Shown: positions 1-7,048 of the stretch, piece after piece
Layout of the letters: the number at the start of each line of letters is the position of its first letter
Numbering within the stretch: the stretch's first letter is position 1
Notes under the pieces: generated by a model
Told to the model about the DNA's origin: nothing
The model's database searches: none
The model's input: the letters and a program-made list of their open reading frames with translations, nothing else
Made by a program: the position numbers and the translations under genes
NCBI GenBank assembly: GCA_015065205.1
Contig: SVQS01000024.1
Coordinates: forward strand, 1 to 17,094
DNA: 17,094 bases
Direction: 5' to 3'
Origin: Oscillospiraceae bacterium
GTDB taxonomy: Bacteria; Bacillota; Clostridia; Oscillospirales; CAG-272

Positions 1-1066
1 CGGCTATCTGCAACGCCTCTTTGATAAGGTCTTTGTTTTCTTCCTTTGCAAGGGCAATGGCGAGCACCTTGAGTTGGTTTTCTATCTCTTTGTGAGAGAA
101 TGGGGAAGTCTTTTCTACAAAGATGCGCGCGTTTGCGGTGGGGAGCAGATTTGCGATGTTTGTTCCAAGCTCCTCGGTCAGCTTTTCGCCCACACGTAGG
201 CCAATTTCGGTGATTTTGATATCCTTTTCGGGTATCAGTCCCGCATCTTGGATGAGGGCTTTGGCGAGTTCATAAATGCTTACGGGCTCACCCATATCAA
301 GAACGAACACCTCACCGCCCTCGGCCATTGCAGTCGCTTGCAAAACAAGGTGGCAAGCCTCGGCAATGCTCATAAAATAACGGGTTGCGCGCTTATCGGT
401 CACTGTCACGGGGCCGCCCGCGGCAATTTGGCGGCGGAAAAGCGGCATCACCGAGCCGTTGGAGTCGGCAACGTTTCCAAATCGAACGGTGGCAAATGTC
501 GAGGCATTCTCTCGACGAGCGCTAAGCATCTGCTCACACATCCGCTTGCTCGCACCCATCACGCTCGTGGGGTTCACCGCCTTGTCGGTGGAAATGAGAA
601 TACACTTGTCAGTGCCGTATTTTTCGGCGGCATCAAAGATATTTTTTGTGCCGAAAACGTTATTTTTGATGGCCTCGGCAGGGTTCCTTTCCATCAATGG
701 CACGTGCTTGTGAGCTGCGGCGTGAAGCACGATTTCAGGACGGTGTTCCGCAAAAACCGCATTAATGCGATCTCTGTCACGAATAGAAGCAATCACCACC
801 GTGAGGGGAAGCGTTGCGCCAAATTTACGCATTAGTTCCTGCTCAATTTCATAAGCACCGTTTTCGTAAATGTCGAGTATCATAAGCTTCGATGGCTGAC
901 ATTCTGCAATTCTACGGCAAAGCTCCTGCCCGATAGAGCCGCCACCGCCCGTAACAAGCACGCGGCGTCCTCCAAAGGCATTTTGATAAGTGGCAGAGCT
1001 CTCATCAAGGGGAGTGCGGCCGAGCAGTTGTGCCAATCGTGGTGAATCGTTTATTGTAAAATCCAT
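1..1066 (-). CDS. CapD/FlaA1-type nucleotide-sugar 4,6-dehydratase/epimerase, soluble form (partial)
   Basis: The gene runs off the left edge; 355 codons are visible. It belongs to the extended short-chain dehydrogenase group acting on UDP-linked sugars for capsule, exopolysaccharide or protein glycosylation. The dinucleotide-binding glycine loop TGGGGSIG is at residues 39-46. The active-site segment STDKAVNPTSVMGASKR (159-175) has Met170 where most SDR enzymes have Tyr, with Lys174 conserved. This is the S-M-K arrangement known from WbpM/PglF-type inverting dehydratases. RFGNV (195-199) and GLRVGEKLTEEL (289-300) are further family blocks. The large WbpM-like enzymes carry an N-terminal membrane region, which is absent here: the protein starts about 38 residues before the glycine loop. 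The ATG at 1066 has AGGAG eight bases upstream, and a consensus promoter lies just beyond. Family assignment is firm; the exact sugar substrate is unknown. Confidence 0.9.
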   Translation of the reverse strand, partial: MDFTINDSPRLAQLLGRTPLDESSATYQNAFGGRRVLVTGGGGSIGQELCRRIAECQPSKLMILDIYENGAYEIEQELMRKFGATLPLTVVIASIRDRDRINAVFAEHRPEIVLHAAAHKHVPLMERNPAEAIKNNVFGTKNIFDAAEKYGTDKCILISTDKAVNPTSVMGASKRMCEQMLSARRENASTFATVRFGNVADSNGSVMPLFRRQIAAGGPVTVTDKRATRYFMSIAEACHLVLQATAMAEGGEVFVLDMGEPVSIYELAKALIQDAGLIPEKDIKITEIGLRVGEKLTEELGTNIANLLPTANARIFVEKTSPFSHKEIENQLKVLAIALAKEENKDLIKEALQIA

Positions 1067-1096
1067 TTGGCACGCTCCTTTCTACTCTTTTTTGTC

Positions 1097-1125
1097 ATTA
1101 TAGCACGATGTGTGAAGTTTGTCAA
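1097..1125 (-). promoter_or_regulatory. Consensus promoter for the CapD-like gene
   Basis: Read on the minus strand, the -35 is TTGACA (1120-1125) and the -10 is TATAAT (1097-1102), separated by exactly 17 bases. A TGC just before the -10 makes it an extended -10 as well. Initiation is expected near 1090, giving a leader of about 25 bases with the AGGAG site. It is back to back with the promoter at 1164-1192. Confidence 0.88.
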
Positions 1126-1163
1126 GTTTTGGTGTTACAAATGTGAAAAAATGCGAAAAAAGG

Positions 1164-1192
1164 TTGACATTAAGAGTGCACAGTAGTATAAT
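1164..1192 (+). promoter_or_regulatory. Consensus promoter for the ECF S component / lipoprotein pair
   Basis: TTGACA (1164-1169) and TATAAT (1187-1192) with a 17-base spacer: a perfect sigma-70/sigma-A match. Transcription should start near 1199, leaving a leader of about 30 bases before ATG 1229. That is too short for a riboswitch, so the substrate of the S component cannot be read from one. Confidence 0.9.
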
Positions 1193-1228
1193 GATGCTAT
1201 ATTTCGATTGTTAGGAGATGATTTTGAA

Positions 1229-1777
1229 ATGTCTCAAAAAAGAACACAAAAATTGGCATTCGCGGCCCTGTTTGGAGCTTTGACCTTTGCGGCTACGTGG
1301 ATATCGTTCCCCTCGCCCTTTGGTGGGAATGTCAATTTTGGCGATTGTATTCTTTTAATAAGTGCTTGGCTTCCCTTGGAGCCGTGGAGCATCTTTGCCG
1401 TAGCCATTGGCGCAACCTTTACCGATCTCTCTGCAGGCTACGCAATTTATGCTCCCGCAACCTTTGTTATCAAGGCCTTGATGGTGTTGGTGGCTATTTT
1501 GATTAAGCGCGGTCTGTCCAAAATCCCTACAATTTGGTGCGCACTTCTTTCGGGTGTTGCGGCAGAATTGGTTATGACAGTGGGATATTTTGCTTACGAA
1601 ACGATTCTTTACGGTGCAGCTTCGGCTCTTCTCAACATCCCATTTAACCTCGCACAAGGTGGAATCGCTATTACAGCGGCTATCGTGCTTTCGTTTGTTC
1701 TTTCCCGTATGCCGCTTCCTGAAATTTTGCGTTCCCAATGGACGCTTTTCGGTAAAGGATTTACAAAAAAGCAATGA
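1229..1777 (+). CDS. ECF transporter S component (ECF-ribofla_trS / COG4720-like)
   Basis: A 182-residue hydrophobic protein with about five or six membrane spans. It resembles the substrate-binding S components of energy-coupling factor vitamin/micronutrient importers. The first span is alanine-rich (AFAALFGALTFAAT, near residues 10-23), as in S components that pack against the shared T subunit. The block FTDLSAGYAIYAPATFVIKAL is typical of the family. No A/A' ATPase or T subunit is nearby, so it would rely on a shared EcfAAT module encoded elsewhere (group II arrangement). I chose ATG 1229 over the in-frame TTG at 1208 because AGGAG at 1213-1217 precedes it and the TTG lies almost on the predicted transcription start. 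Substrate unknown. No terminator separates it from the lipoprotein gene 55 bases downstream. Confidence 0.78.
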   Translation: MSQKRTQKLAFAALFGALTFAATWISFPSPFGGNVNFGDCILLISAWLPLEPWSIFAVAIGATFTDLSAGYAIYAPATFVIKALMVLVAILIKRGLSKIPTIWCALLSGVAAELVMTVGYFAYETILYGAASALLNIPFNLAQGGIAITAAIVLSFVLSRMPLPEILRSQWTLFGKGFTKKQ

Positions 1778-1793
1778 ATTTTCCACACCGATG

Positions 1794-1802
1794 TGATATA
1801 CT
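1794..1802 (+). promoter_or_regulatory. Possible extended -10 promoter before the lipoprotein gene
   Basis: TGATATACT at 1794-1802 fits TGnTATAAT with one mismatch. There is no good -35 element at 17 bases. A short CACA/TGTG dyad lies just before it. It could add transcripts starting near 1809, about 24 bases before ATG 1833, on top of read-through from the upstream gene. Confidence 0.35.
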
Positions 1803-1832
1803 GTAATCAACCTATCTCCAAGGAGAAAAAAG

Positions 1833-2525
1833 ATGAAAGCAACCAAACTACTCCCCCTTCTGTTATGTGTGCTTCTTCTGGTGCCGCTTTGCACATCCTG
1901 CGTTTGGGAGCGCCATAAATTGCTCTATGAGGTCGAGCAAAACGGTCTGACCTTTTGCGCGCGCGGAAAAGGTGAGCGCGTCAAGCAAATCGTTGTAAAA
2001 GAGAATGGAAAGGCGATTTGGTCAAAGAGCATCAAAACCGACCGCAATATGGGAAAAATCAACGATACCTACGGCCTTTTGGTGCAAGACCTTAACTTTG
2101 ATGGCTACGACGATATTCTCATTGCTGTTGCAAAGGAAGGGGAATGTGTCTCTTACGAGTGCTATCTTCGCATTGTCGGGAAAGAAAAATATCAGCTGCA
2201 CGAGGAGCTTTCCTCTATGTATAACGTGAGGGCGGATGCAGAAAAGCAGGCTATTTTTACCTTTGATCAAAGTACAGACTTTCGTGAGGACGGCACCTAT
2301 ATTACCTGCGATAGAACAACCAAATATTTGTGGGTAGAGGGCAAGCTTGTGCCCGATATGTATTTGGCAATTTATCATTCTTCCGAAAATGTTCGAAAGC
2401 CCTATCGCTATGCGATTGCGTATTATGATGAAGATTTGAAAGATTTCCTCGATTCCGATGACCTTTGGCTCACCGAGGAAGAATACCAAGCCCAGGATTG
2501 GAGTTTTTTGTATTATTTTAAATAA
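1833..2525 (+). CDS. Predicted lipoprotein with a DxNxDG calcium-type loop
   Basis: A 230-residue protein whose family I do not recognise. The N-terminus is a short basic start, a long leucine-rich core and a Cys at residue 23 preceded by LCTS, which fits a lipoprotein signal. The -3 residue is Cys rather than the usual Leu, Val or Ile, so lipidation is likely but not certain. Residues 86-94 (DLNFDGYDD) form a DxNxDGxxD loop like those of VCBS/FG-GAP and EF-hand-type calcium sites, followed by a hydrophobic beta strand (ILIAV). The rest is rich in Tyr and acidic residues, consistent with an extracellular beta-rich domain. The start is supported by AGGAG at 1821-1825, seven bases upstream. It lies directly after an ECF S component, but no functional link is shown. 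Confidence 0.8.
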   Translation: MKATKLLPLLLCVLLLVPLCTSCVWERHKLLYEVEQNGLTFCARGKGERVKQIVVKENGKAIWSKSIKTDRNMGKINDTYGLLVQDLNFDGYDDILIAVAKEGECVSYECYLRIVGKEKYQLHEELSSMYNVRADAEKQAIFTFDQSTDFREDGTYITCDRTTKYLWVEGKLVPDMYLAIYHSSENVRKPYRYAIAYYDEDLKDFLDSDDLWLTEEEYQAQDWSFLYYFK

Positions 2526-2530
2526 CGCTT

Positions 2531-2569
2531 AAAAAGCGTGCCGATGAAGCATTCATCGACACGCTTTTT
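2531..2569. terminator. Bidirectional intrinsic terminator between convergent genes
   Basis: AAAAAGCGTG (2531-2540) and CACGCTTTTT (2560-2569) flank an inner stem CGATGAA/TTCATCG with a three-base loop and one mismatch. The A-run and T-run serve opposite strands, so it can end both the lipoprotein transcript and the minus-strand PAQR transcript. Confidence 0.9.
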
Positions 2570-2577
2570 GCGTGGTG

Positions 2578-3249
2578 TTATATAACGTACAGCAAAATAC
2601 AAAGGAATTGCAATAAGCTCCCTAAAACAACAAAAAAATGGAAAATGGAATGGACGTAGCGATGTTTTTTGCCGATTCCGTAAAGAATAGCACCAACCGT
2701 ATAGGCAATACCACCCCCGAGCAAGAGCAAAAGTCCGGGCAGGGGCAGGGCTTGGATTGTCACCTTTGCCGCAAGCACGATGCACCAGCCCATGCCGATA
2801 TAACAGACCATTGAGAGCTTGGAATACTTTTTGAGGTCGATCGCTGTCAGCGTAACAGCCATTGCGGCAAGTCCCCAAACAAGAGCGAATATTGCCCATG
2901 CCCACAGAGGGGTGACAAGACGAATAGAACAGAGCAGAATAGGGGTATAGGTGCCTGCAATCAAAAAATAGATGGTGCAATGGTCAAGCACCTGCATCAC
3001 TTTTTTGGCACCGATGTGTGTCAGCCCGTGATAAACGCTGGAGCAGGTGTAAAGAACAATCATTGATGCCCCATAAATAGCACAGCTTACCACACCCCAC
3101 ACGTTGTGATGAAGCGCGGCAAATACGACGCAAAGAATGGTGGCAATAACACCAAGTCCGCCCCCAACAATGTGAGAGACCATATTTAAGATTTCCTCGC
3201 CTCGGGTGTAGTCGGGAAGCGTGCGATCTGCAAGCTTTGTTCGTGTCAT
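2578..3249 (-). CDS. trhA: PAQR / hemolysin III-family membrane protein (TrhA-like)
   Basis: A 223-residue protein with seven predicted membrane spans, the usual size of bacterial hemolysin III/PAQR proteins. Conserved family residues are visible: the N-terminal EEILNMVSH (18-26), SSVYH with His74, LDHCTIYFLIAGTYTP beginning at Asp89, and the C-terminal HSIFH with His200 and His204. In PAQR proteins the histidines and a nearby aspartate form a metal-binding, hydrolase-like site in the membrane. Bacterial members have been linked to membrane-energy and membrane-lipid homeostasis; the hemolysin name is historical. AGGAG lies nine bases before ATG 3249, downstream of an extended -10 promoter. 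It is monocistronic and converges on the lipoprotein gene. Confidence 0.9.
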   Translation of the reverse strand: MTRTKLADRTLPDYTRGEEILNMVSHIVGGGLGVIATILCVVFAALHHNVWGVVSCAIYGASMIVLYTCSSVYHGLTHIGAKKVMQVLDHCTIYFLIAGTYTPILLCSIRLVTPLWAWAIFALVWGLAAMAVTLTAIDLKKYSKLSMVCYIGMGWCIVLAAKVTIQALPLPGLLLLLGGGIAYTVGAILYGIGKKHRYVHSIFHFFVVLGSLLQFLCILLYVI

Positions 3250-3280
3250 AAATCAATGCTCCTTTCATATTTGTAATACT

Positions 3281-3309
3281 ATTATAGCATAAAAAACCGC
3301 AAATATCAA
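3281..3309 (-). promoter_or_regulatory. Extended -10 promoter for the PAQR gene
   Basis: On the minus strand the -35 is TTGATA (3304-3309), the spacer is 17 bases and the -10 is TATAAT (3281-3286) preceded by TGC. The predicted start is near 3274, about 25 bases from ATG 3249. The left arm of a long-loop inverted repeat lies inside the spacer, abutting the -35. Confidence 0.85.
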
Positions 3310-3357
3310 TTACGATTCTGTTAATAATAGTAAAATATTCTATGTTTTGCGGTTTTT
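3292..3357. repeat. 12-bp perfect inverted repeat overlapping the PAQR promoter
   Basis: AAAAACCGCAAA (3292-3303) is matched by its exact reverse complement TTTGCGGTTTTT (3346-3357). The arm centres are 54 bp apart, about five helical turns. The left arm sits between the -35 and -10 of the minus promoter. No transcript obviously reads through it to use it as a terminator, so an operator pair is the simpler reading. Confidence 0.6.
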
Positions 3358-3479
3358 AAAACCATATTAGAACAAAGGGGAAAACGAATCACAATTTGAC
3401 AGAGAGCCGTCTTTTTTGATATTTCGGTGAAAATTTGGTAAAAAAAGGAGTAAAAAATCCGCAAAATTTCACGGGAGTA

Positions 3480-3508
3480 TTTACAAATGCTAAAAAGTGT
3501 GATATAAT
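3480..3508 (+). promoter_or_regulatory. Main promoter of the seven-gene block
   Basis: TTTACA (3480-3485), a 17-base spacer and TATAAT (3503-3508) preceded by TGA, so also an extended -10. Predicted start near 3515; the leader to ATG 3580 is about 65 bases and includes the palindrome at 3528-3543. No equally good promoter was seen in the short gaps further down the block. Confidence 0.87.
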
Positions 3509-3527
3509 ACTATAATAATAAAGAATT

Positions 3528-3543
3528 ATAATACGCGTATTAT
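3528..3543. repeat. 16-bp perfect palindrome in the operon leader
   Basis: ATAATACGCGTATTAT is a perfect palindrome about 13-28 bases after the predicted start of the seven-gene transcript. It is followed at once by an alternating GCGCGCG run (to about 3550). It could be an operator for a dimeric repressor or a short RNA stem. No regulator can be named. Confidence 0.55.
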
Positions 3544-3579
3544 GCGCGCGCAACGGTAGAAAGAGAGGAGGCGAGCTGA

Positions 3580-4821
3580 ATGAACGAAGAAAAACGGGAG
3601 GAAAATATGCAATCTTCAAACATTGAAAACATTCGTCCGATTTTGGATAAAAAAGATTTGATATTGTCTTTGGCGGCTGTTCTGCTATGCGGTTGTGTCC
3701 TCTCGGGTACGATCCCCGCGGCTTTTATCGGTCTTGCAAGCGCGGCTCTTTTTGCCTACACCGTGATTGCCGTACGCAATACCGGCGCGGTTAGTCAGAT
3801 ATTACTGACTGCAATCGCAGCAAGCGTTTTGACCTTTCTTCCCGTTGTCGGTGCCGCAGTGCTTGCCTTGATGCTTGGCACGGGAACACTTGCGTGGCTG
3901 TTTATGATATTGCCCAAATACAAGTGGGCACCCGTTGGCCTTTTGGCAGTTGCGTACGGATTGGGGTTTTTGGTAACCTCAAATCCCGTCTCACCGCTTC
4001 TGTCGTTGGCGTTTTTGCCTGCCGCCGCCCTTATGGCATGGGCGCACGCGCGCGATCTTGGCAGAACAAGCACAGTCCTGCACGCACTGCTTGGCTTTAT
4101 TGTTGCAGTACTGGCAACCTTATGCATCATTCTTTGGCGTGCCTACGGTAGTGTCAACTACGATGTGCTGATGCGCTTTGTGAACGAAATCAAAGATTTG
4201 TTCGTTACCATTGGTACTGAGGCAGGGAAGATATTGTGGGAGAGCGTTGAGTCTGCCTCAACACAATCGTCTCTTTCGGCAGAGTCCTTGGAAAAATTGC
4301 GTGAGACCTTTGCACAGGTATTTGGTGAGGCCAACTTGCGCGTGATGGCTGATACGATTATGGGACTCGCTCCGGCATTCATCACCATCCCCGCACTTAT
4401 TATTTCCTACCTTTCAAACGTGGTGCTTCTGCGCAAATATTACAACACCGAATGGCGCTCGCATATGACGCCGGCAGCATGTTCGCTTACCATCAGCCCT
4501 GCGGCGGGTCTCATTTATTTCGTGTGCTTTCTTCTCGTGATGTTTGTCAGCAAGCAATCGGTCTTCCTGATGGCAATTTACAATATGTGCCTTATCCTTC
4601 TTCCGGGATTGTGCCTGACGGGTGTTAACGTGATTTTGCAAAACGCTCGCCGCGCCGGAGGTTGGATTGGTGTGGCATCTATTTTGCTCCTTGTTGCCGC
4701 TGTGTGTTGTATGGGCTTTAGCAGCTTCTACTTTGTGGCACTGTGGGGTGCATACGCTACGATTACTGCGGCTCTACACCAAAAAATCATGCAAAAAATG
4801 AAAGATAGAGACGAAAAATAA
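3580..4821 (+). CDS. Polytopic membrane protein, DUF2232/YybS-like
   Basis: A 413-residue protein with about eight to ten hydrophobic segments in two clusters: residues 28-205, and from about 260 to the end. A polar segment of roughly 60 residues separates them. I identify it as YybS-like mainly from position: in many Bacillota a DUF2232 membrane protein directly precedes gdpP, rplI and dnaB. The hydrophobic C-terminal half ending in a short basic tail fits. It is longer than the roughly 310 residues I recall for Bacillus YybS. DUF2232 proteins have no established biochemical function. ATG 3580 has AGGAGG at 3566-3571, eight bases upstream. An in-frame ATG at 3607 also has GGGAGG five bases upstream and could be an alternative start. 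Confidence 0.72.
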   Translation: MNEEKREENMQSSNIENIRPILDKKDLILSLAAVLLCGCVLSGTIPAAFIGLASAALFAYTVIAVRNTGAVSQILLTAIAASVLTFLPVVGAAVLALMLGTGTLAWLFMILPKYKWAPVGLLAVAYGLGFLVTSNPVSPLLSLAFLPAAALMAWAHARDLGRTSTVLHALLGFIVAVLATLCIILWRAYGSVNYDVLMRFVNEIKDLFVTIGTEAGKILWESVESASTQSSLSAESLEKLRETFAQVFGEANLRVMADTIMGLAPAFITIPALIISYLSNVVLLRKYYNTEWRSHMTPAACSLTISPAAGLIYFVCFLLVMFVSKQSVFLMAIYNMCLILLPGLCLTGVNVILQNARRAGGWIGVASILLLVAAVCCMGFSSFYFVALWGAYATITAALHQKIMQKMKDRDEK

Positions 4822-4875
4822 GAAAAATTCAATTTTCGTCCAAACCAATAGAAAGTCCCCTTACCCTGACGAAAA
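4810..4875 (+). repeat. GACGAAAA / TTTTCGTC / GACGAAAA alternating inverted repeat before gdpP
   Basis: GACGAAAA occurs at 4810-4817 (last sense codons of the upstream gene) and at 4868-4875 (touching the gdpP AGGAGA site at 4875-4880). One complementary TTTTCGTC lies between them at 4833-4840. The middle element can pair with either copy but not both, a layout that could couple gdpP translation to ribosome arrival at the upstream stop codon (4819-4821). The stems are AT-rich and only 8 bp, so the effect is uncertain. Confidence 0.45.
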
Positions 4876-4888
4876 GGAGAGTGACAAT

Positions 4889-7012
4889 ATGGCAAAAAAG
4901 AAAAGTTATGCATCAAGAACCGACCTGCGAGCCCCGTTGATTCTTTGTGCAATCATTGGTGCATTGCTTCTTACAATGTTCCTCGTAGTTGTATTCGTAG
5001 AGGAGGCATTGGCTGACATTCGATATCTGGGCATTATTCTGCTCGGCACATACGTGGTCGCCGTGACCATTCTGCTCGCGTCTTATCTTGTGCGCTATCA
5101 CCGTGTGCGCTCGGCTGACGATACGGCAGAGCTGCTCAACACCGAGCTGAGTGATATGTTCCGCTACGTGGTAGAAATACCCTATGCAGTTGTTAACGAA
5201 GAGGGAACTGTTAAAATCGTGAGCGGTGCATTGCAGGAGATGCTGCAATTCCGTTCTCCCGTTTGCAACGTACCTTTGACTACTTTCTGTGCAGTACCAA
5301 TTGCGGATATCATTGCTTACGCCCAAAACGGCGGACAAGTTAAGGATATCGTCTTCAGTGAGGACGGTGTGCCGATTGACCGCACCAAGCCGATGATTAC
5401 TGAAATCGACGGCAAAAAGTTTGGTCTGCAATGTTACATTCTGCGCTCGCGCGGAAAAGATTACTACTTTGTAGTATTCCGCGATATCACCGAGCTTGAG
5501 GCAATGCGTCGCACGATGTACGAGAATGAGCCCGTTGTGGCACACATCGTTATTGACAGCTTGCAGGAGCTGGCACAGTATATTCGCGTCAGCTACCGTA
5601 CTGCTGTTAACGAAATTGAGGCAAAGCTCAAGGAGTGGGCGGCAAGCTTTGGCGGAATGTTGCGCGAATATGAGCGAGAGAAGTATATTCTCGTTTTCAC
5701 GCGCAAGGCACTTGATCGTTGCGTACGCAACAAGTTCCAAATTCTCGATACCATTCGCAGCATCAGACTTGGCGACAACAGCTTCCCTGTAACCATTTCC
5801 ATTGGTGTTGGTGCAATTGAGGGTAGCTTTGAAGATAAGGAAAGAGCCGCAGGCGATGCGCTTGACATCGCCCTGCAAAAGGGTGGCGACCAAGCTGCCG
5901 TTAACGATGGCAAATCGGTTACACCTTACGGCGGACGTGTCAACACGATGGCGGGCTCTACAACCATCACCTCTCGTGTGAATTCCCAGCACCTTTGTCG
6001 CTTGATGAAGGATGCTGAAAATGTCCTCATTATGGGACACCGCGCACCCGACTACGACTCTATCGGCTCTTGCGTTGGTCTTGCTCGCCTTGCAATTTGT
6101 GCGCGTGGGGGAGATACCTCCAAGATCCGTATTGTCGTCAACCGCGAACACGCAAACTTCCGCACTTGCTATGACCTTTTGGCGGCACTTCCCGAATACC
6201 GTTCGATGTTTATCAACGGTGAAACGGCACTGGATGCAGTACGCAGCAATACGCTCTTGATTATGAGTGACGTTAACAACGTTTATAATACCGAGTGCCC
6301 CAAGCTGCTCAAATGCGTCAACAATGTGGTTATCATCGACCACCATCGCCGACAGGATCAGCTGTATGAATTCAAGCCTTTGATGACCTATATCCGCCCC
6401 GGTGTTTCGGCTGCAAGTGAGCTTGTCAGCGAAATGCTGGAGTTCAGCCCGCACCGCGATGCGCTCCTCAAGGAGGAAGCAAATCTGATGTTAGCAGGAC
6501 TCATGCTTGATACCAAAAACTTCACCACGGCAGTGGGTATGCAAACCTTCTCGGCGGTACACTATCTCTACGAGAGAGGTGCACACGCAAGCGTTGTTCG
6601 CAAGTTCTTTACCGAAACGATGTCCGACCTCTTTGTTGCATCCGATATCGACAGTCGCACGCGTACCTATCGCGATAAGGTTGCACTCACTTGGCTCAGT
6701 GTTGATAGAGTTGCCACCGAGGACGACAACATTGCCGTTGCAAAAGCGGCAGACAAGCTGATGAATATTGACGGCATTGAGGCATCCTTTGCATTGCTGC
6801 GTGCCGATAACACCGTTACCATTTCCGCTCGCTCGCACGATAAGATCAACGTACAAATCATTATGCAAAAGCTTGGCGGCGGCGGACACTACGATATGGC
6901 AGGTGCAAGACTTACCAATGTAACGCTTGATGGCGCGTGCCGTAAGCTCAAAGTAGCGCTCGACGATTATTTGGACAACGAATATGAAGTTGAAAGACGC
7001 TCTAAAAAATAA
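4889..7012 (+). CDS. gdpP: GdpP: membrane-bound c-di-AMP phosphodiesterase
   Basis: A 707-residue protein with the full GdpP/YybT layout. There are two membrane spans (about 15-40 and 45-68), a PAS-like domain (about 95-205), a degenerate GGDEF domain (about 215-345), a DHH domain (about 375-545) and DHHA1 at the C-terminus. It hydrolyses cyclic di-AMP to pApA, controlling potassium and osmolyte transport and envelope stress. Metal-binding residues are all present: HRAPDYD (His384, Asp388, Asp390), Asp461 in SDVNN, Asp484-His485-His486, Asp541 in LDTKNF, and GGGGH (663-667) in DHHA1. The GGDEF motif itself is missing, as is normal for this family, so no cyclase activity is expected. It is somewhat longer than the 659-residue Bacillus protein. 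The start is supported by AGGAGA at 4875-4880. It is followed by rplI after 36 bases. Confidence 0.96.
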   Translation: MAKKKSYASRTDLRAPLILCAIIGALLLTMFLVVVFVEEALADIRYLGIILLGTYVVAVTILLASYLVRYHRVRSADDTAELLNTELSDMFRYVVEIPYAVVNEEGTVKIVSGALQEMLQFRSPVCNVPLTTFCAVPIADIIAYAQNGGQVKDIVFSEDGVPIDRTKPMITEIDGKKFGLQCYILRSRGKDYYFVVFRDITELEAMRRTMYENEPVVAHIVIDSLQELAQYIRVSYRTAVNEIEAKLKEWAASFGGMLREYEREKYILVFTRKALDRCVRNKFQILDTIRSIRLGDNSFPVTISIGVGAIEGSFEDKERAAGDALDIALQKGGDQAAVNDGKSVTPYGGRVNTMAGSTTITSRVNSQHLCRLMKDAENVLIMGHRAPDYDSIGSCVGLARLAICARGGDTSKIRIVVNREHANFRTCYDLLAALPEYRSMFINGETALDAVRSNTLLIMSDVNNVYNTECPKLLKCVNNVVIIDHHRRQDQLYEFKPLMTYIRPGVSAASELVSEMLEFSPHRDALLKEEANLMLAGLMLDTKNFTTAVGMQTFSAVHYLYERGAHASVVRKFFTETMSDLFVASDIDSRTRTYRDKVALTWLSVDRVATEDDNIAVAKAADKLMNIDGIEASFALLRADNTVTISARSHDKINVQIIMQKLGGGGHYDMAGARLTNVTLDGACRKLKVALDDYLDNEYEVERRSKK

Positions 7013-7048
7013 CCCAAGATTATCTATCGCACATAGGAGAAACATAAA

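Larger units (their letters stand above)
3250..3579. other. 330-bp AT-rich divergent regulatory region
   Basis: No coding region is supported between the PAQR gene and the seven-gene block. The stretch holds the minus promoter at 3281-3309, the inverted repeat 3292-3303/3346-3357, a smaller dyad GGTTTTTAAAACC at 3351-3363, a TTGACA at 3396-3401 without a convincing -10, an imperfect dyad around GTGAAA (near 3427) and TTTCAC (near 3470), the main plus promoter at 3480-3508, a palindrome at 3528-3543 and an alternating GCGCGCG run. It is much longer than two promoters need. Confidence 0.7.

Noticed and set aside
248..835. 195-codon plus-strand frame
   Set aside because: Antisense to the CapD-like gene, which has clear active-site motifs on the other strand.
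1193..1228. Vitamin riboswitch before the ECF S component
   Set aside because: The leader is only about 30 bases long, too short for any known riboswitch aptamer.
1208..1228. TTG start for the ECF S component seven codons upstream
   Set aside because: It lies within about ten bases of the predicted transcription start and has no ribosome site; ATG 1229 has AGGAG.
3396..3423. Second plus promoter, TTGACA with GATATT
   Set aside because: The -10 matches only four of six with a 16-base spacer, and the promoter at 3480-3508 is far better placed and stronger.
3389..3619. 76-codon minus-strand frame in the divergent region
   Set aside because: It crosses the main operon promoter and ribosome site, has no ribosome site of its own and looks like translated AT-rich DNA.
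4913..6454. 513-codon open frame on the minus strand
   Set aside because: Antisense to gdpP, with the same artefact pattern and no motif or ribosome site.
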